Below, piece by piece: positions 20,749 to 27,414 of a stretch of DNA of 34,829 nucleotides. The notes beneath the pieces are model-generated. The model was not told the DNA's origin. It made no database searches and worked only from the letters and a program-made list of their open reading frames with translations. This DNA comes from Oscillospiraceae bacterium. Its GTDB lineage: Bacteria; Bacillota; Clostridia; Oscillospirales; Oscillospiraceae. A program made the translations under genes and the position numbers. The stretch is from assembly GCA_017435525.1 (NCBI GenBank), contig JAFSEW010000003.1:1-34829 (forward strand), read 5' to 3'. The first letter of the stretch is position 1. The number at the start of each line of letters is the position of its first letter.

Positions 20749-22170
20749 TCAAACGATGTCGCCGTTGTCAAAGGGGTCGCCGCATTCGGGGCAGAACCGG
20801 GGTGCCTTGGTGGGGTCGGCAGGCTGCCAGCCGCACTTGTCGCACTTATACTGGGGTACCCCTGCGGGCTTCTTGCTGCCGCACTCAGCGCAGAACTTAC
20901 CCTTGTTTCTGGCACCGCAGCTGCAAGTCCAGCTGCCGTCATCGGCGGGCTTGGGACTGCCGCATTCCGGGCAGAACTTGCCGGTGGCGGTGGCACCGCA
21001 GCTGCACTTCCAGCCGGCAGCGGGTTCCGGCTTCTTGCTGCCACACTCGGGGCAGAACTTGCCGGTGGCAGTAGCGCCGCAGCTGCACTTCCAGCCTTCT
21101 GCCGCGGCAGCTGCCTGCTGCTGTGCTTGCTGCTGCGCCTGCTGCATCTGTTGCTGCTGCACGCCCATCTGGTAGAAGTTCTGGGCTGCGCCGTTGCCGC
21201 CCATAGCGCCTGCCATGCCCATGCCCATGAAGCCGGCCATGGCGCCGGAAGCGTTGTTGGCAGCGGCGACTCTGGCTTCAGCTATGGAGGTAGTTTCCAG
21301 ACCGGCCATCATGAAGGGGTTCTGACCTGCGGTCATGCCATCTTCCAGGAACTGGATCTTCTGCATATCCTCGGGGCTCAGGGTGATGGGATTCAGGGCG
21401 ATCTTTTCAATGGAGAGGCCGCGGTTCTCTGCCCATTCGGTCTGCAGGGCATCGTTCATGGCCTTCTTCAGCTCATTGGCCTTGGCAGGGATCTGTGCGG
21501 GACGGATCTCCATCTCAGCCAGCGCGCCGAAAGCGGGCTGCAGAGCATCCACGAACTCCGCCTTCAGCTGCTCGTCGATGATGTCACGGGTGTAGACATC
21601 AGAAACATTGCCTGCGATCCGGGTGTAGAACAGCAGAGGATCGGAAATGATGTAGGAATACACGCCGTTGCAGCGGATATTCACGGTGCGGTACATGTTC
21701 AGCCGCTTGTTGCATACCTCGAAGATGATGGGGCTGGGGGTGCCGAACTTGTTGCCCATGATCTCCTTGGTGTTGAAGTAGTAAACTCTCTGGTCTTTGC
21801 CGGTGTCGCCGCCGTAGGTGAAGCGCTTGCCGATGGCCTTGAAGGTGTCCTTCAGGCTCTGGCCGAACTTGCCTGCAAAGATGGAGGGCTCGGTGGAGGT
21901 GTCGTAGGTGTATTCGCCGGGCTCGGCGCAGACTTCCACAACCTTGCCCTGCTCCACAATGATCATACACTGGCCGTCGGCCACGGCAATACCGGAGCCG
22001 TTAGAGATAATGTTGTCGCTGCCTTTGGTGTTGGAGCTGCGCTTACCGCTGCGCTTCTGGCCCTTCACCATCAGGGTATCCATATCCAGGGCATCGCAAT
22101 AGAAGAATTCCTTCCACTGATCTGCCAGAACGCCGCCCAGGGCGCCGATACCTGCTTTAATAAGTCCCAT
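20749..22170 (-). CDS. SPFH-domain protein with four C-terminal zinc ribbons, YdjI-like
   Basis: 473 aa. The SPFH/band-7 domain (about 20-250) has the virion-core-type features of the YdjI branch: WKEFFYCDALDMDTLMVKG, GSGIAVADGQCMIIVEQGKV, then PGEYTYDTSTEPSIF. Helices and a Gly/Ala/Met segment (about 300-330) and a Gln/Ala-rich stretch (337-357) follow. Zinc ribbons lie at about 361-377, 388-404, 415-431 and 443-464. The first two are almost identical and the first three repeat every 27 residues. No signal peptide. In Bacillus subtilis YdjI links PspA to the membrane; no PspA gene is seen here. ATG 22170 follows AAAGGAG. The minus-strand call is secure although a long shadow frame runs opposite. 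Confidence 0.9.
   Translation of the reverse strand: MGLIKAGIGALGGVLADQWKEFFYCDALDMDTLMVKGQKRSGKRSSNTKGSDNIISNGSGIAVADGQCMIIVEQGKVVEVCAEPGEYTYDTSTEPSIFAGKFGQSLKDTFKAIGKRFTYGGDTGKDQRVYYFNTKEIMGNKFGTPSPIIFEVCNKRLNMYRTVNIRCNGVYSYIISDPLLFYTRIAGNVSDVYTRDIIDEQLKAEFVDALQPAFGALAEMEIRPAQIPAKANELKKAMNDALQTEWAENRGLSIEKIALNPITLSPEDMQKIQFLEDGMTAGQNPFMMAGLETTSIAEARVAAANNASGAMAGFMGMGMAGAMGGNGAAQNFYQMGVQQQQMQQAQQQAQQQAAAAAEGWKCSCGATATGKFCPECGSKKPEPAAGWKCSCGATATGKFCPECGSPKPADDGSWTCSCGARNKGKFCAECGSKKPAGVPQYKCDKCGWQPADPTKAPRFCPECGDPFDNGDIV
20889..21131 (-). repeat. Three tandem ~81-bp units encoding zinc ribbons of the SPFH protein
   Basis: Related segments starting near 20889, 20970 and 21051 are spaced 81 bases apart. 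The latter two differ by only a few third-position changes over about 45 bases, consistent with recent in-frame duplication. Confidence 0.7.
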
Positions 22171-22184
22171 AGTTCATGTCTCCT

Positions 22185-22451
22185 TTATGTTGATTTTTTA
22201 GAATACGGATTTTTATTTTCTTTGGGTGGGTCTTTTCCCGCGCTGCAGCGGGCGGCCCAGCCCATCAGCCACATGCCCGGCAGGATGCGAAGGATCCACA
22301 GGGCAAAACCGCCCACAGCCCACCACACCGGGATCTGCAGCCACAGGTGCAGCCCCAGCAAAAGCCAGCCGGGAATGCTCCACTGCCAGTTCAGCAGCAG
22401 GTTCAGCAGGAAACTCAGCCAAAACCCGCCGGATTGTCCCACGCGCCCCAT
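22185..22451 (-). CDS. Small Trp/Leu-rich membrane protein
   Basis: 88 aa, unrecognised. Two hydrophobic, Trp-rich segments (about 10-35 and 40-66) fill most of it, followed by a basic tail (KDPPKENKNPYSKKS). ATG 22451 has AAGGTG upstream. It lies 10 bases after the zinc-protein gene and 14 bases before the SPFH gene, so it belongs to the same transcript. Its size and topology would suit a membrane anchor or partner for the SPFH protein (inference from position only). Confidence 0.65.
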   Translation of the reverse strand: MGRVGQSGGFWLSFLLNLLLNWQWSIPGWLLLGLHLWLQIPVWWAVGGFALWILRILPGMWLMGWAARCSAGKDPPKENKNPYSKKST

Positions 22452-22461
22452 GGTCTGCACC

Positions 22462-22836
22462 TTACATTGCCGCTTCGACCACTTCCGCCGCCACAGGCAT
22501 GCCCTTCTGATCCAGTGCGCCAGCGCATTGGCGGCACATGTCCAGATCATCGCAGATCAGGAAGCACCGGTCGCAAACAATGCGCTTGCAGATGGGGCAG
22601 TAGTTCATGCGCTCTGCGGCGTTGCGGATGGCGTAGAGGCGGGCAGTTTCCTGCTCCTGGCTGTAAACGGCATGCAGGAGGGTTTGCTTGCCCGGGGTGT
22701 CGGCAATACTGTCTGCCCGGGAAAACCGTACCGGCCTGCTGGTATATTCCGTAGCGCAGCCGGCGCAGGATACGCGGAAGAGAAACACCTCCCGGGTGGA
22801 CAGATCTTCCAGAACGGATGCTACCAGTTTTCGCAA
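22462..22836 (-). CDS. Small treble-clef/zinc-ribbon protein, first gene of the SPFH operon
   Basis: 124 aa. An N-terminal part carries VSCAGCATEYTSRP, and a C-terminal cluster carries YCPICKRIVCDRCFLICDDLDMCRQC, pairs of cysteines spaced to bind two zinc ions (the C-terminal part is about residues 80-107). A helix lies between (about 55-78). No membrane segment. It is not a named family I can place. The start is TTG 22836, with AAAGGGGGG 7-8 bases upstream; in-frame ATGs further up lie in or before the promoter. It starts just inside the promoter at 22871-22898 and opens an eight-gene run in which at least five products bind zinc. Confidence 0.75.
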   Translation of the reverse strand: MRKLVASVLEDLSTREVFLFRVSCAGCATEYTSRPVRFSRADSIADTPGKQTLLHAVYSQEQETARLYAIRNAAERMNYCPICKRIVCDRCFLICDDLDMCRQCAGALDQKGMPVAAEVVEAAM

Positions 22837-22870
22837 TACGCAGCCCCCCTTTACAGCTTTGGATACTCTC

Positions 22871-22898
22871 ATTATAACGGAAACCGGCGGCAATGCAA
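22871..22898 (-). promoter_or_regulatory. Promoter of the eight-gene zinc-ribbon/SPFH operon
   Basis: Minus strand TTGCAT (22898-22893), 16-base spacer, TATAAT (22876-22871), 35 bases before the TTG start. This is a housekeeping-type promoter; no ECF-like CGT -10 is seen. Confidence 0.7.
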
Positions 22899-22942
22899 TC
22901 ATTCCGGGAATACTTTTCAAAAAGTATCCTGAGGATATAGGA

Positions 22943-22980
22943 AAACTGCACAGGAAGCCATGGCGTTACCTGTGCAGTTT
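22943..22980 (-). terminator. Terminator after the 7TM-LuxR gene
   Basis: AAACTGCACAGG (22943-22954) pairs with CCTGTGCAGTTT (22969-22980); the loop contains the self-complementary GCCATGGC. On the minus strand a TTTT follows. It begins 6 bases past the stop codon and separates this gene from the next promoter. Confidence 0.8.
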
Positions 22981-22986
22981 GCTGAT

Positions 22987-24024
22987 TTAGTTGGGGGTCG
23001 GCTCCATACCTTCCCCGGTGAGCTCTCCCAGCCTGCCGCAGCAGCGGAACAGCTCGATATAAAGCATCAGCTCATCCCGGGAGGCAACCGCCAGCTTCTG
23101 GTAGATGCTGCGGTTGTGTTTTTTCACGGTGTGGATGCTGATGAAGGCAAGCTCCGGGATATCCGCGGTCTCATAGCCGTCGATGTAGTAGTTCAGGATC
23201 CGCCGTTCGGCGGAGGAAAGGGTCTGGGCTTTTTCCGCAAAGCTGCGGAACATATCTTCCATGCCGGAAGGCAGGGCATGGGGCTGCACCTGCCGGGTAT
23301 TCAGCTGGGTCAGCAGCTGCACGCTGAGAATGCCGGCTTCCGGATGGACGATTCCATAGTCGCAGAGCATGCCGTAGATCAGCAGCAGCAGAACCTCCGT
23401 GGCGATGTAAGACACGGAAAGAAATTCAAAATCCACATGGATGATCTGCTCCACCAGCCACACGCCCAGATTCAGCAGCACCGCAGTAAACAGAAACAGG
23501 GTATACTTGGGAGAGGCCAGCCGCTTTGTTTTGGACGCCTGGGCAATGGCTGCCACCATGATCGCCATATACAGCCCCAGATACATCGCGTAAAGGCTGT
23601 GCAGGGGGCCGTATTCCTTGATCAGCCGGGTGGTGCCGTTGATGGTTTCCAGGGAGATAGCCTTGTAGTAAAGCCCCATCCAGTCGCCGCCGGCAGCCAG
23701 CAGGAAGGCGGCGGTGCTGATGGCAGTGAGGGTAACGACCGTCCATTTTTTCATCCGGAAGCCGCACACATTGCAGATGATCAGCAGCATCACCAGCATG
23801 GAAAAGGCGGTGCCGAAATAGGATATGCCGTTGGCCACCCTGGCCACAGCCAGTGAGCTGCAGACCGAAAGCAGGAAGTAGCCGCCGTTTGCCGCTGCCA
23901 CGCAGCCGAACAGGGAAGCAAACTGCCGGTTTTTCCGTTTGTCAAACATCAGATATCCCAGCCACAGCAGTACGGACAGCAGCGCTACGAATCCGTACAC
24001 CATGGCTGTATTTCCGTTTTTCAT
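22987..24024 (-). CDS. Membrane-embedded LuxR-type regulator with N-terminal 7TM domain
   Basis: 345 aa. About seven hydrophobic helices occupy residues 7-240, resembling the 7TM region found at the N terminus of some histidine kinases. A cytoplasmic linker (about 245-270) leads to a LuxR/GerE helix-turn-helix (about 275-335: LSSAERRILNYYIDGYETADI, then ISIHTVKKHNRSIYQKLAVAS). No kinase or receiver domain is present, so it would sense at the membrane and act on DNA directly. ATG 24024 has AAAAGGAGGGGG upstream and its own promoter, divergent from the ruv operon. The next operon downstream on the same strand is the SPFH/zinc-ribbon cluster, a possible target (inference). Domain call good; ligand unknown. 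Confidence 0.82.
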   Translation of the reverse strand: MKNGNTAMVYGFVALLSVLLWLGYLMFDKRKNRQFASLFGCVAAANGGYFLLSVCSSLAVARVANGISYFGTAFSMLVMLLIICNVCGFRMKKWTVVTLTAISTAAFLLAAGGDWMGLYYKAISLETINGTTRLIKEYGPLHSLYAMYLGLYMAIMVAAIAQASKTKRLASPKYTLFLFTAVLLNLGVWLVEQIIHVDFEFLSVSYIATEVLLLLIYGMLCDYGIVHPEAGILSVQLLTQLNTRQVQPHALPSGMEDMFRSFAEKAQTLSSAERRILNYYIDGYETADIPELAFISIHTVKKHNRSIYQKLAVASRDELMLYIELFRCCGRLGELTGEGMEPTPN

Positions 24025-24059
24025 AGAGCTGCCCCCTCCTTTTTTGGAATCTTTTGCTT

Positions 24060-24088
24060 ATTATAGGGTCAATGGAGAGAAAAAGCAA
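24060..24088 (-). promoter_or_regulatory. Promoter of the 7TM-LuxR gene
   Basis: Minus strand TTGCTT (24088-24083), 17-base spacer, TATAAT (24065-24060). Confidence 0.8.
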
Positions 24089-24133
24089 GCCGTATATTTT
24101 TTCAAAAAAGTTGTAGGAAACCTAAAACAAATG

Positions 24134-24142
24134 TGCTATAAT
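24134..24142 (+). promoter_or_regulatory. Extended -10 promoter of the ruv operon
   Basis: TGCTATAAT (TATAAT at 24137-24142) stands 19 bases before the GTG start. A poor TTGTAG lies 20 bases upstream of the -10, so the extended -10 probably carries the promoter. Confidence 0.7.
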
Positions 24143-24161
24143 AAACCCCGAGGTGAGAAAT

Positions 24162-24302
24162 GTGGAAGAAAGAGAAGAAGTCCTGGAGGAAGGCTACAAG
24201 CCCCGGCCCAAGTGGCAGGTGTGGCTGGCCCGGCTGGGCCTGCTGGTGTTTCTGATTTTTGTGGCGCTGTTCTATTTCGGCCTGTTCGGAGGTGGCACCT
24301 GA
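24162..24302 (+). CDS. 46-residue single-pass membrane peptide leading the ruv operon
   Basis: GTG start at 24162, 6 bases after GAGGTG. An acidic N terminus (EEREEVLEEGYKPRPKWQ) is followed by one membrane helix (about 20-42, LLVFLIFVALFYFGLF). It ends in TGA at 24300-24302, overlapping the ruvC ATG by one base (TGATG), the signature of translational coupling. Promoter, ribosome site and coupling all support a real gene. Function unknown; it may serve mainly to drive ruvC translation. Similar to nothing I can name. Confidence 0.65.
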   Translation: MEEREEVLEEGYKPRPKWQVWLARLGLLVFLIFVALFYFGLFGGGT

Positions 24303-24799
24303 TGCGGATTCTGGGCATCGACCCCGGCTACGGCATCACCGGCTTCGGCGTTGTGGAAGCGAACCGGGGCAATTGCCGTCTGGTGCGCTGCGGCGCCATC
24401 ACCACCCCGGCAGGGATGGATTTTTCCGCCCGGCTGGAAATCATCTATGAAGATATGCGCCAGCTTCTGGAAGTGGCCAAGCCCGATTGCGTGGCCATTG
24501 AAGAGCTGTTTTTCGGCCAGAATGTCACCACCGGCATCGGCGTTGCCCAGAGCCGGGGCGTGATACTCCTTGCCATCCGGCAGGCGGGGCTGGAAGTGTT
24601 TTCCTATAAGCCTATGCAGGTAAAGCAGGCGGTGGTGGGCTACGGCAACGCCACCAAGCATCAGGTGCAGGATATGACCCGGCGGATTTTACAGCTGGAT
24701 GCCATGCCCAAGCCCGATGACGCGGCGGATGCCATCGCCATTGCCCTGTGCCACGCCCGGTCCAGCACATCCCTGCTGGCAAGACTCCGGGAACAATAA
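24302..24799 (+). CDS. ruvC: Crossover junction endodeoxyribonuclease RuvC
   Basis: 165 aa. RuvC cuts Holliday junctions symmetrically during recombinational repair. The four acidic catalytic residues are in place: D7 (GIDPGYG), E67 (AIEELFF), and D140/D143 (DDAADAIAIALCH). The start is ATG 24302, overlapping the preceding TGA by one base; no separate strong ribosome site is visible, so translation is likely coupled. ruvA follows after 16 bases. It acts on junctions bound by RuvAB, encoded next. Confidence 0.97.
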   Translation: MRILGIDPGYGITGFGVVEANRGNCRLVRCGAITTPAGMDFSARLEIIYEDMRQLLEVAKPDCVAIEELFFGQNVTTGIGVAQSRGVILLAIRQAGLEVFSYKPMQVKQAVVGYGNATKHQVQDMTRRILQLDAMPKPDDAADAIAIALCHARSSTSLLARLREQ

Positions 24800-24815
24800 C
24801 CCTTGGGAGGAACCT

Positions 24816-25421
24816 ATGATTTATTATGTATCCGGCGAAGTGACGGTGCTGGAGCCCGGCCTTGCGGTGATTGACTGCGGCGGCGTTGGCTACGGCTGCC
24901 GGGTCACTGCCTACACCGCATCCCAGCTGAAGCTGCACCAGAAGGCAAGGCTGTATGTCACGGAGTCCATCCGGGAGGATGCTTACGATCTTTACGGCTT
25001 TATTTCCCGGGAGGAGCAGCGGTGCTATGAGCTGCTCACCTCCGTCAATGGCGTGGGCCCCAAGGCGGCGCTGTCCATTCTGTCCGCCGGCGGCCCTCAG
25101 AATTTCACCCTGGCTGTTATGACCGGGGACGAGAAAATGCTTACCGCCGCCCAGGGCATCGGCAAGAAGATCGCCCAGCGGATCATCCTGGAGCTGAAGG
25201 AAAAAATCGGCGGAAGCTCCATGGAATTCGATTTCTCCGCCGGAAGCGCGGTTTCCGCACCTGTGCAGCAGGGAGGCAGCGTGGCCCTAGCCAGAGCCGC
25301 CCTGCAGGAGCTGGGCTACAGCCCCGCCGAGATCCAGTCCGCCCTGAAGGGCGCCGACCCCAACGCCACCACCGAAGAACTGGTCCGCCACGCCCTGCGC
25401 GCCATGGTTATGCGCAATTGA
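24816..25421 (+). CDS. ruvA: Holliday junction branch migration protein RuvA
   Basis: 201 aa. Domain I, an OB fold (1-64: MIYYVSGEVTVLEPGLAVID), is followed by domain II with two helix-hairpin-helix motifs (VNGVGPKAALSIL and GIGKKIAQRIILELK). A short linker (about 145-155) leads to C-terminal domain III, which contacts RuvB (LARAALQELGYSPAEIQSAL, then EELVRHALRAMV). The start is ATG 24816 after TGGGAGG. The last codon and the TGA stop are contributed by the left arm of the 421-bp inverted-repeat unit (25416-25447), so insertion of that unit has set the C terminus. ruvB, normally next, is displaced by about 430 bases. Confidence 0.97.
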   Translation: MIYYVSGEVTVLEPGLAVIDCGGVGYGCRVTAYTASQLKLHQKARLYVTESIREDAYDLYGFISREEQRCYELLTSVNGVGPKAALSILSAGGPQNFTLAVMTGDEKMLTAAQGIGKKIAQRIILELKEKIGGSSMEFDFSAGSAVSAPVQQGGSVALARAALQELGYSPAEIQSALKGADPNATTEELVRHALRAMVMRN

Positions 25422-25836
25422 CAATTGACAATGGACAATTGACAATTCAGGAGTTGCGAATATGGAAAAAGCCATTCAGGAAAAAAGCTTTCGGTTCGCT
25501 GTGCGTATTGTGAATCTGTGCAAATACTTGCAGGCGGAAAAGAAGGAATACATTTTATCCAAACAGGTGCTGCGCAGCGGAACCAGCATTGGTGCCAATG
25601 TTGCAGAAGCCCAACAGGCACAAAGCCGCCCGGATTTTATCAGCAAGCTGAATGTTTCGTTAAAAGAAGCATACGAAACCAATTACTGGCTGCGGTTATT
25701 GCATGAAACGCAGTATTTAAGCCAGGAAGCGTTTGAATCAATTATTGCGGATTGCAGTGAAGTTGAGAAGCTGTTAATCTCTATCATAAAAACAACGAAA
25801 GAATAATTGTCAATTGTCCATTGTCAATTGTCAATT
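25416..25836. mobile_element. 421-bp unit with perfect 32-bp terminal inverted repeats carrying a four-helix-bundle gene, inserted between ruvA and ruvB
   Basis: The left arm 25416-25447 and right arm 25805-25836 are exact reverse complements over 32 bases. Each arm is AATT-bounded heptads: ATTGACA, ATTGACA, ATGGACA, ATTGACA. The interior is one AT-richer gene with its own ribosome site. The left arm supplies the ruvA stop codon; the right arm overlaps the last two bases of the inner gene's stop and ends against the ruvB ribosome site (GGGAGG, 25837-25842). No target duplication is evident beyond the palindromic AATT ends. In RNA the arms would form a 32-bp helix. Mobility is inferred from structure and from the related unit at 1565-1671. 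Confidence 0.7.
25462..25806 (+). CDS. Four-helix-bundle protein (23S rRNA intervening-sequence / TIGR02436 family)
   Basis: 114 aa. Helical throughout, with family features: [15 protein letters not shown], the conserved [20 protein letters not shown] segment, then [26 protein letters not shown]. The family was first seen in intervening sequences of bacterial 23S rRNA and is related to the Avd proteins of diversity-generating retroelements, which bind nucleic acid. Start ATG 25462 with CAGGAG upstream. Codon use and base composition are AT-richer than the flanking ruv genes, consistent with acquisition. It lies wholly between perfect 32-bp inverted repeats inside the ruv operon. Biological role unknown; RNA binding is an inference from the family. 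Confidence 0.9.
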   Translation: MEKAIQEKSFRFAVRIVNLCKYLQAEKKEYILSKQVLRSGTSIGANVAEAQQAQSRPDFISKLNVSLKEAYETNYWLRLLHETQYLSQEAFESIIADCSEVEKLLISIIKTTKE

Positions 25837-25850
25837 GGGAGGAAATCCAA

Positions 25851-26888
25851 ATGAGCTTAGAATTCTCTGAAGAGCTGTCCGCTCCCATTATCTCTCCCAC
25901 CTTTGCGCCCCAGGATGCGGGGGAGATCGGCCTGCGGCCGAAGCTGTTGGCGGATTACACCGGCCAGGAGAAGGCAAAGGGCAACCTGGCCATTTATATT
26001 GAAGCAGCCCGCCGCCGTGGGGAGCCCCTGGATCACACCCTGCTCTACGGCCCTCCCGGTCTGGGCAAAACCACCCTGGCGGGGGTCATTGCCAACGAAA
26101 TGGGCGTGAATATCCGCATCACCTCCGGCCCGGCCATTGAAAAGCCCGGTGACCTGGCGGCCCTGCTGACCAACCTGAACCCCGGTGACATTCTCTTCAT
26201 CGATGAGATCCACCGGCTGAACCGGGTGGTGGAGGAGATTTTGTATCCCGCCATGGAGGACTTTGCCATCGATATCATTGTGGGCAAGGGCCCCAGCGCC
26301 AATTCCATCCGGCTGGATCTGCCCAAATTCACCCTGGTGGGCGCTACCACCCGGGCAGGTCAGCTGTCTGCCCCTCTGCGGGACCGTTTTGGCGTGAATC
26401 TGCGGCTGGAGCTGTATAACCCGGAGGAACTGGCCCGGATCGTGAAGCGAAGCGCCACCATTCTGGGCATGCCCATTGAGCCCTCCGGCGCCATGGAAAT
26501 CGCGAAGCGAAGCCGTGGCACCCCCCGTATCGCCAACCGGTTTTTGCGCCGGGTAAGAGACTTCGCCGAAGTTATGGGCAACGGCACCATTACCAAGGAA
26601 GCGGCAGACCTGGCGCTGCAGCGATTGGAAGTGGATCAGCTGGGCCTTGACAATATTGACCGCCGGATGCTTACCGCCATTATCCGCAATTACGGCGGCG
26701 GCCCCGTAGGTCTGGAGACCCTGGCGGCCACCATCGGTGAAGAGGCGGTAACATTGGAAGATGTGTACGAGCCCTATCTGATGCAGCTGGGCTTCCTGAC
26801 CCGCACCCCCAGAGGCCGCTGCGTCACCCCCCTGGCCTATGACCACCTGCATATTGATTATACAGGCCAGGCCCAATTTGAAATCTGA
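25851..26888 (+). CDS. ruvB: Holliday junction branch migration DNA helicase RuvB
   Basis: 345 aa AAA+ motor that drives branch migration with RuvA. Walker A GPPGLGKT (67-74), Walker B LFIDEIH (115-121), the GATTRAG sensor (164-170), the arginine-finger region LRDRFG (176-181) and the C-terminal winged-helix domain (about 265-345, [14 protein letters not shown]) are all present. ATG 25851 is chosen, 8 bases after GGGAGG; an upstream TTG at 25821 would lie in the inverted repeat. Separated from ruvA by the four-helix-bundle unit. No terminator hairpin is obvious directly after the stop. Confidence 0.97.
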   Translation: MSLEFSEELSAPIISPTFAPQDAGEIGLRPKLLADYTGQEKAKGNLAIYIEAARRRGEPLDHTLLYGPPGLGKTTLAGVIANEMGVNIRITSGPAIEKPGDLAALLTNLNPGDILFIDEIHRLNRVVEEILYPAMEDFAIDIIVGKGPSANSIRLDLPKFTLVGATTRAGQLSAPLRDRFGVNLRLELYNPEELARIVKRSATILGMPIEPSGAMEIAKRSRGTPRIANRFLRRVRDFAEVMGNGTITKEAADLALQRLEVDQLGLDNIDRRMLTAIIRNYGGGPVGLETLAATIGEEAVTLEDVYEPYLMQLGFLTRTPRGRCVTPLAYDHLHIDYTGQAQFEI

Positions 26889-26953
26889 TTGTTCTGATTG
26901 TTTGGAAATTTGCATAAAACAGGAAATTATCCAGGAAAAAATTTCATAAACGA

Positions 26954-26982
26954 TTGACAAGAGGTTAAGCCGCGTGTATAAT
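26954..26982 (+). promoter_or_regulatory. Consensus promoter of the small zinc-ribbon gene
   Basis: TTGACA (26954-26959), 17-base spacer, TATAAT (26977-26982), both perfect. The leader is about 100 bases and starts with the hairpin TGGCGAA-gt-TTCGCCA (26991-27006). Confidence 0.88.
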
Positions 26983-27087
26983 GCGGTTTATGGCGAAGTT
27001 TCGCCAATTTCACTGACCCTGCGTTATGACCAGTTAATTTTTCCGGGCTTTCACGGGGCATCAACTAACCGAAGAGAGGTAAACACA

Positions 27088-27366
27088 ATGTACGAAGACA
27101 AGACTTTAGTTTGCAAAGAGTGCGGCAACGAATTCGTTTTCACCGCCGGTGAGCAGGAATTCTACGCAGAGCGCGGCTTCCAGAACGAGCCCCAGCGCTG
27201 CAAGGCTTGCCGTGACGCTCGCAAGAACGCCACCCGTGGTCCCCGTGAGTTCTTCACTGCTACCTGCGCCCGCTGCGGCGGCGAGGCAAAGGTGCCCTTC
27301 CAGCCCAAGTCCGATCGTCCCGTTTTCTGCAGCGAGTGCTTCGCTCAGATGCGCAACGAGGGCTAA
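27088..27366 (+). CDS. Small double zinc-ribbon protein
   Basis: 92 aa. Two C-x2-C pairs form each ribbon: CKEC (9-12) with CKAC (about 37-40), and CARC with CSEC (about 60 and 81). The first ribbon, VCKECGNEFVFTAGEQEFYA followed by FQNEPQRCKACR, is the recognised zinc-ribbon type common in Clostridia and in Chloroflexi, sometimes linked to cold shock or translation; no firm function is known. ATG 27088 has GAGAGGT upstream; the in-frame extension to 26974 is leader RNA downstream of the -10. Perfect promoter, biased codons and a strong terminator suggest high expression. Confidence 0.85.
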   Translation: MYEDKTLVCKECGNEFVFTAGEQEFYAERGFQNEPQRCKACRDARKNATRGPREFFTATCARCGGEAKVPFQPKSDRPVFCSECFAQMRNEG

Positions 27367-27381
27367 TTGCCAAGAAAGAAA

Positions 27382-27414
27382 CAGCGCCAACCATCCGGTT
27401 GGCGCTGCTTTTTT
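27382..27414 (+). terminator. Terminator after the zinc-ribbon gene
   Basis: 11-bp perfect stem CAGCGCCAACC (27382-27392) with GGTTGGCGCTG (27397-27407), loop ATCC, then C and T6. It reaches the stop codon of the converging carboxypeptidase gene and may serve both strands. Confidence 0.92.

Noticed and set aside
20218-22932. 904-codon plus-strand open frame opposite the SPFH/DUF4428 genes
   Set aside because: It is antisense to genes with clear domains, promoter and ribosome sites; its Gly/Ala/Leu/His-rich translation is the usual shadow of high-GC coding sequence.
25821-25851. Upstream TTG start for ruvB
   Set aside because: It lies in the inverted-repeat arm and would add residues not found in RuvB; ATG 25851 has a proper ribosome site.
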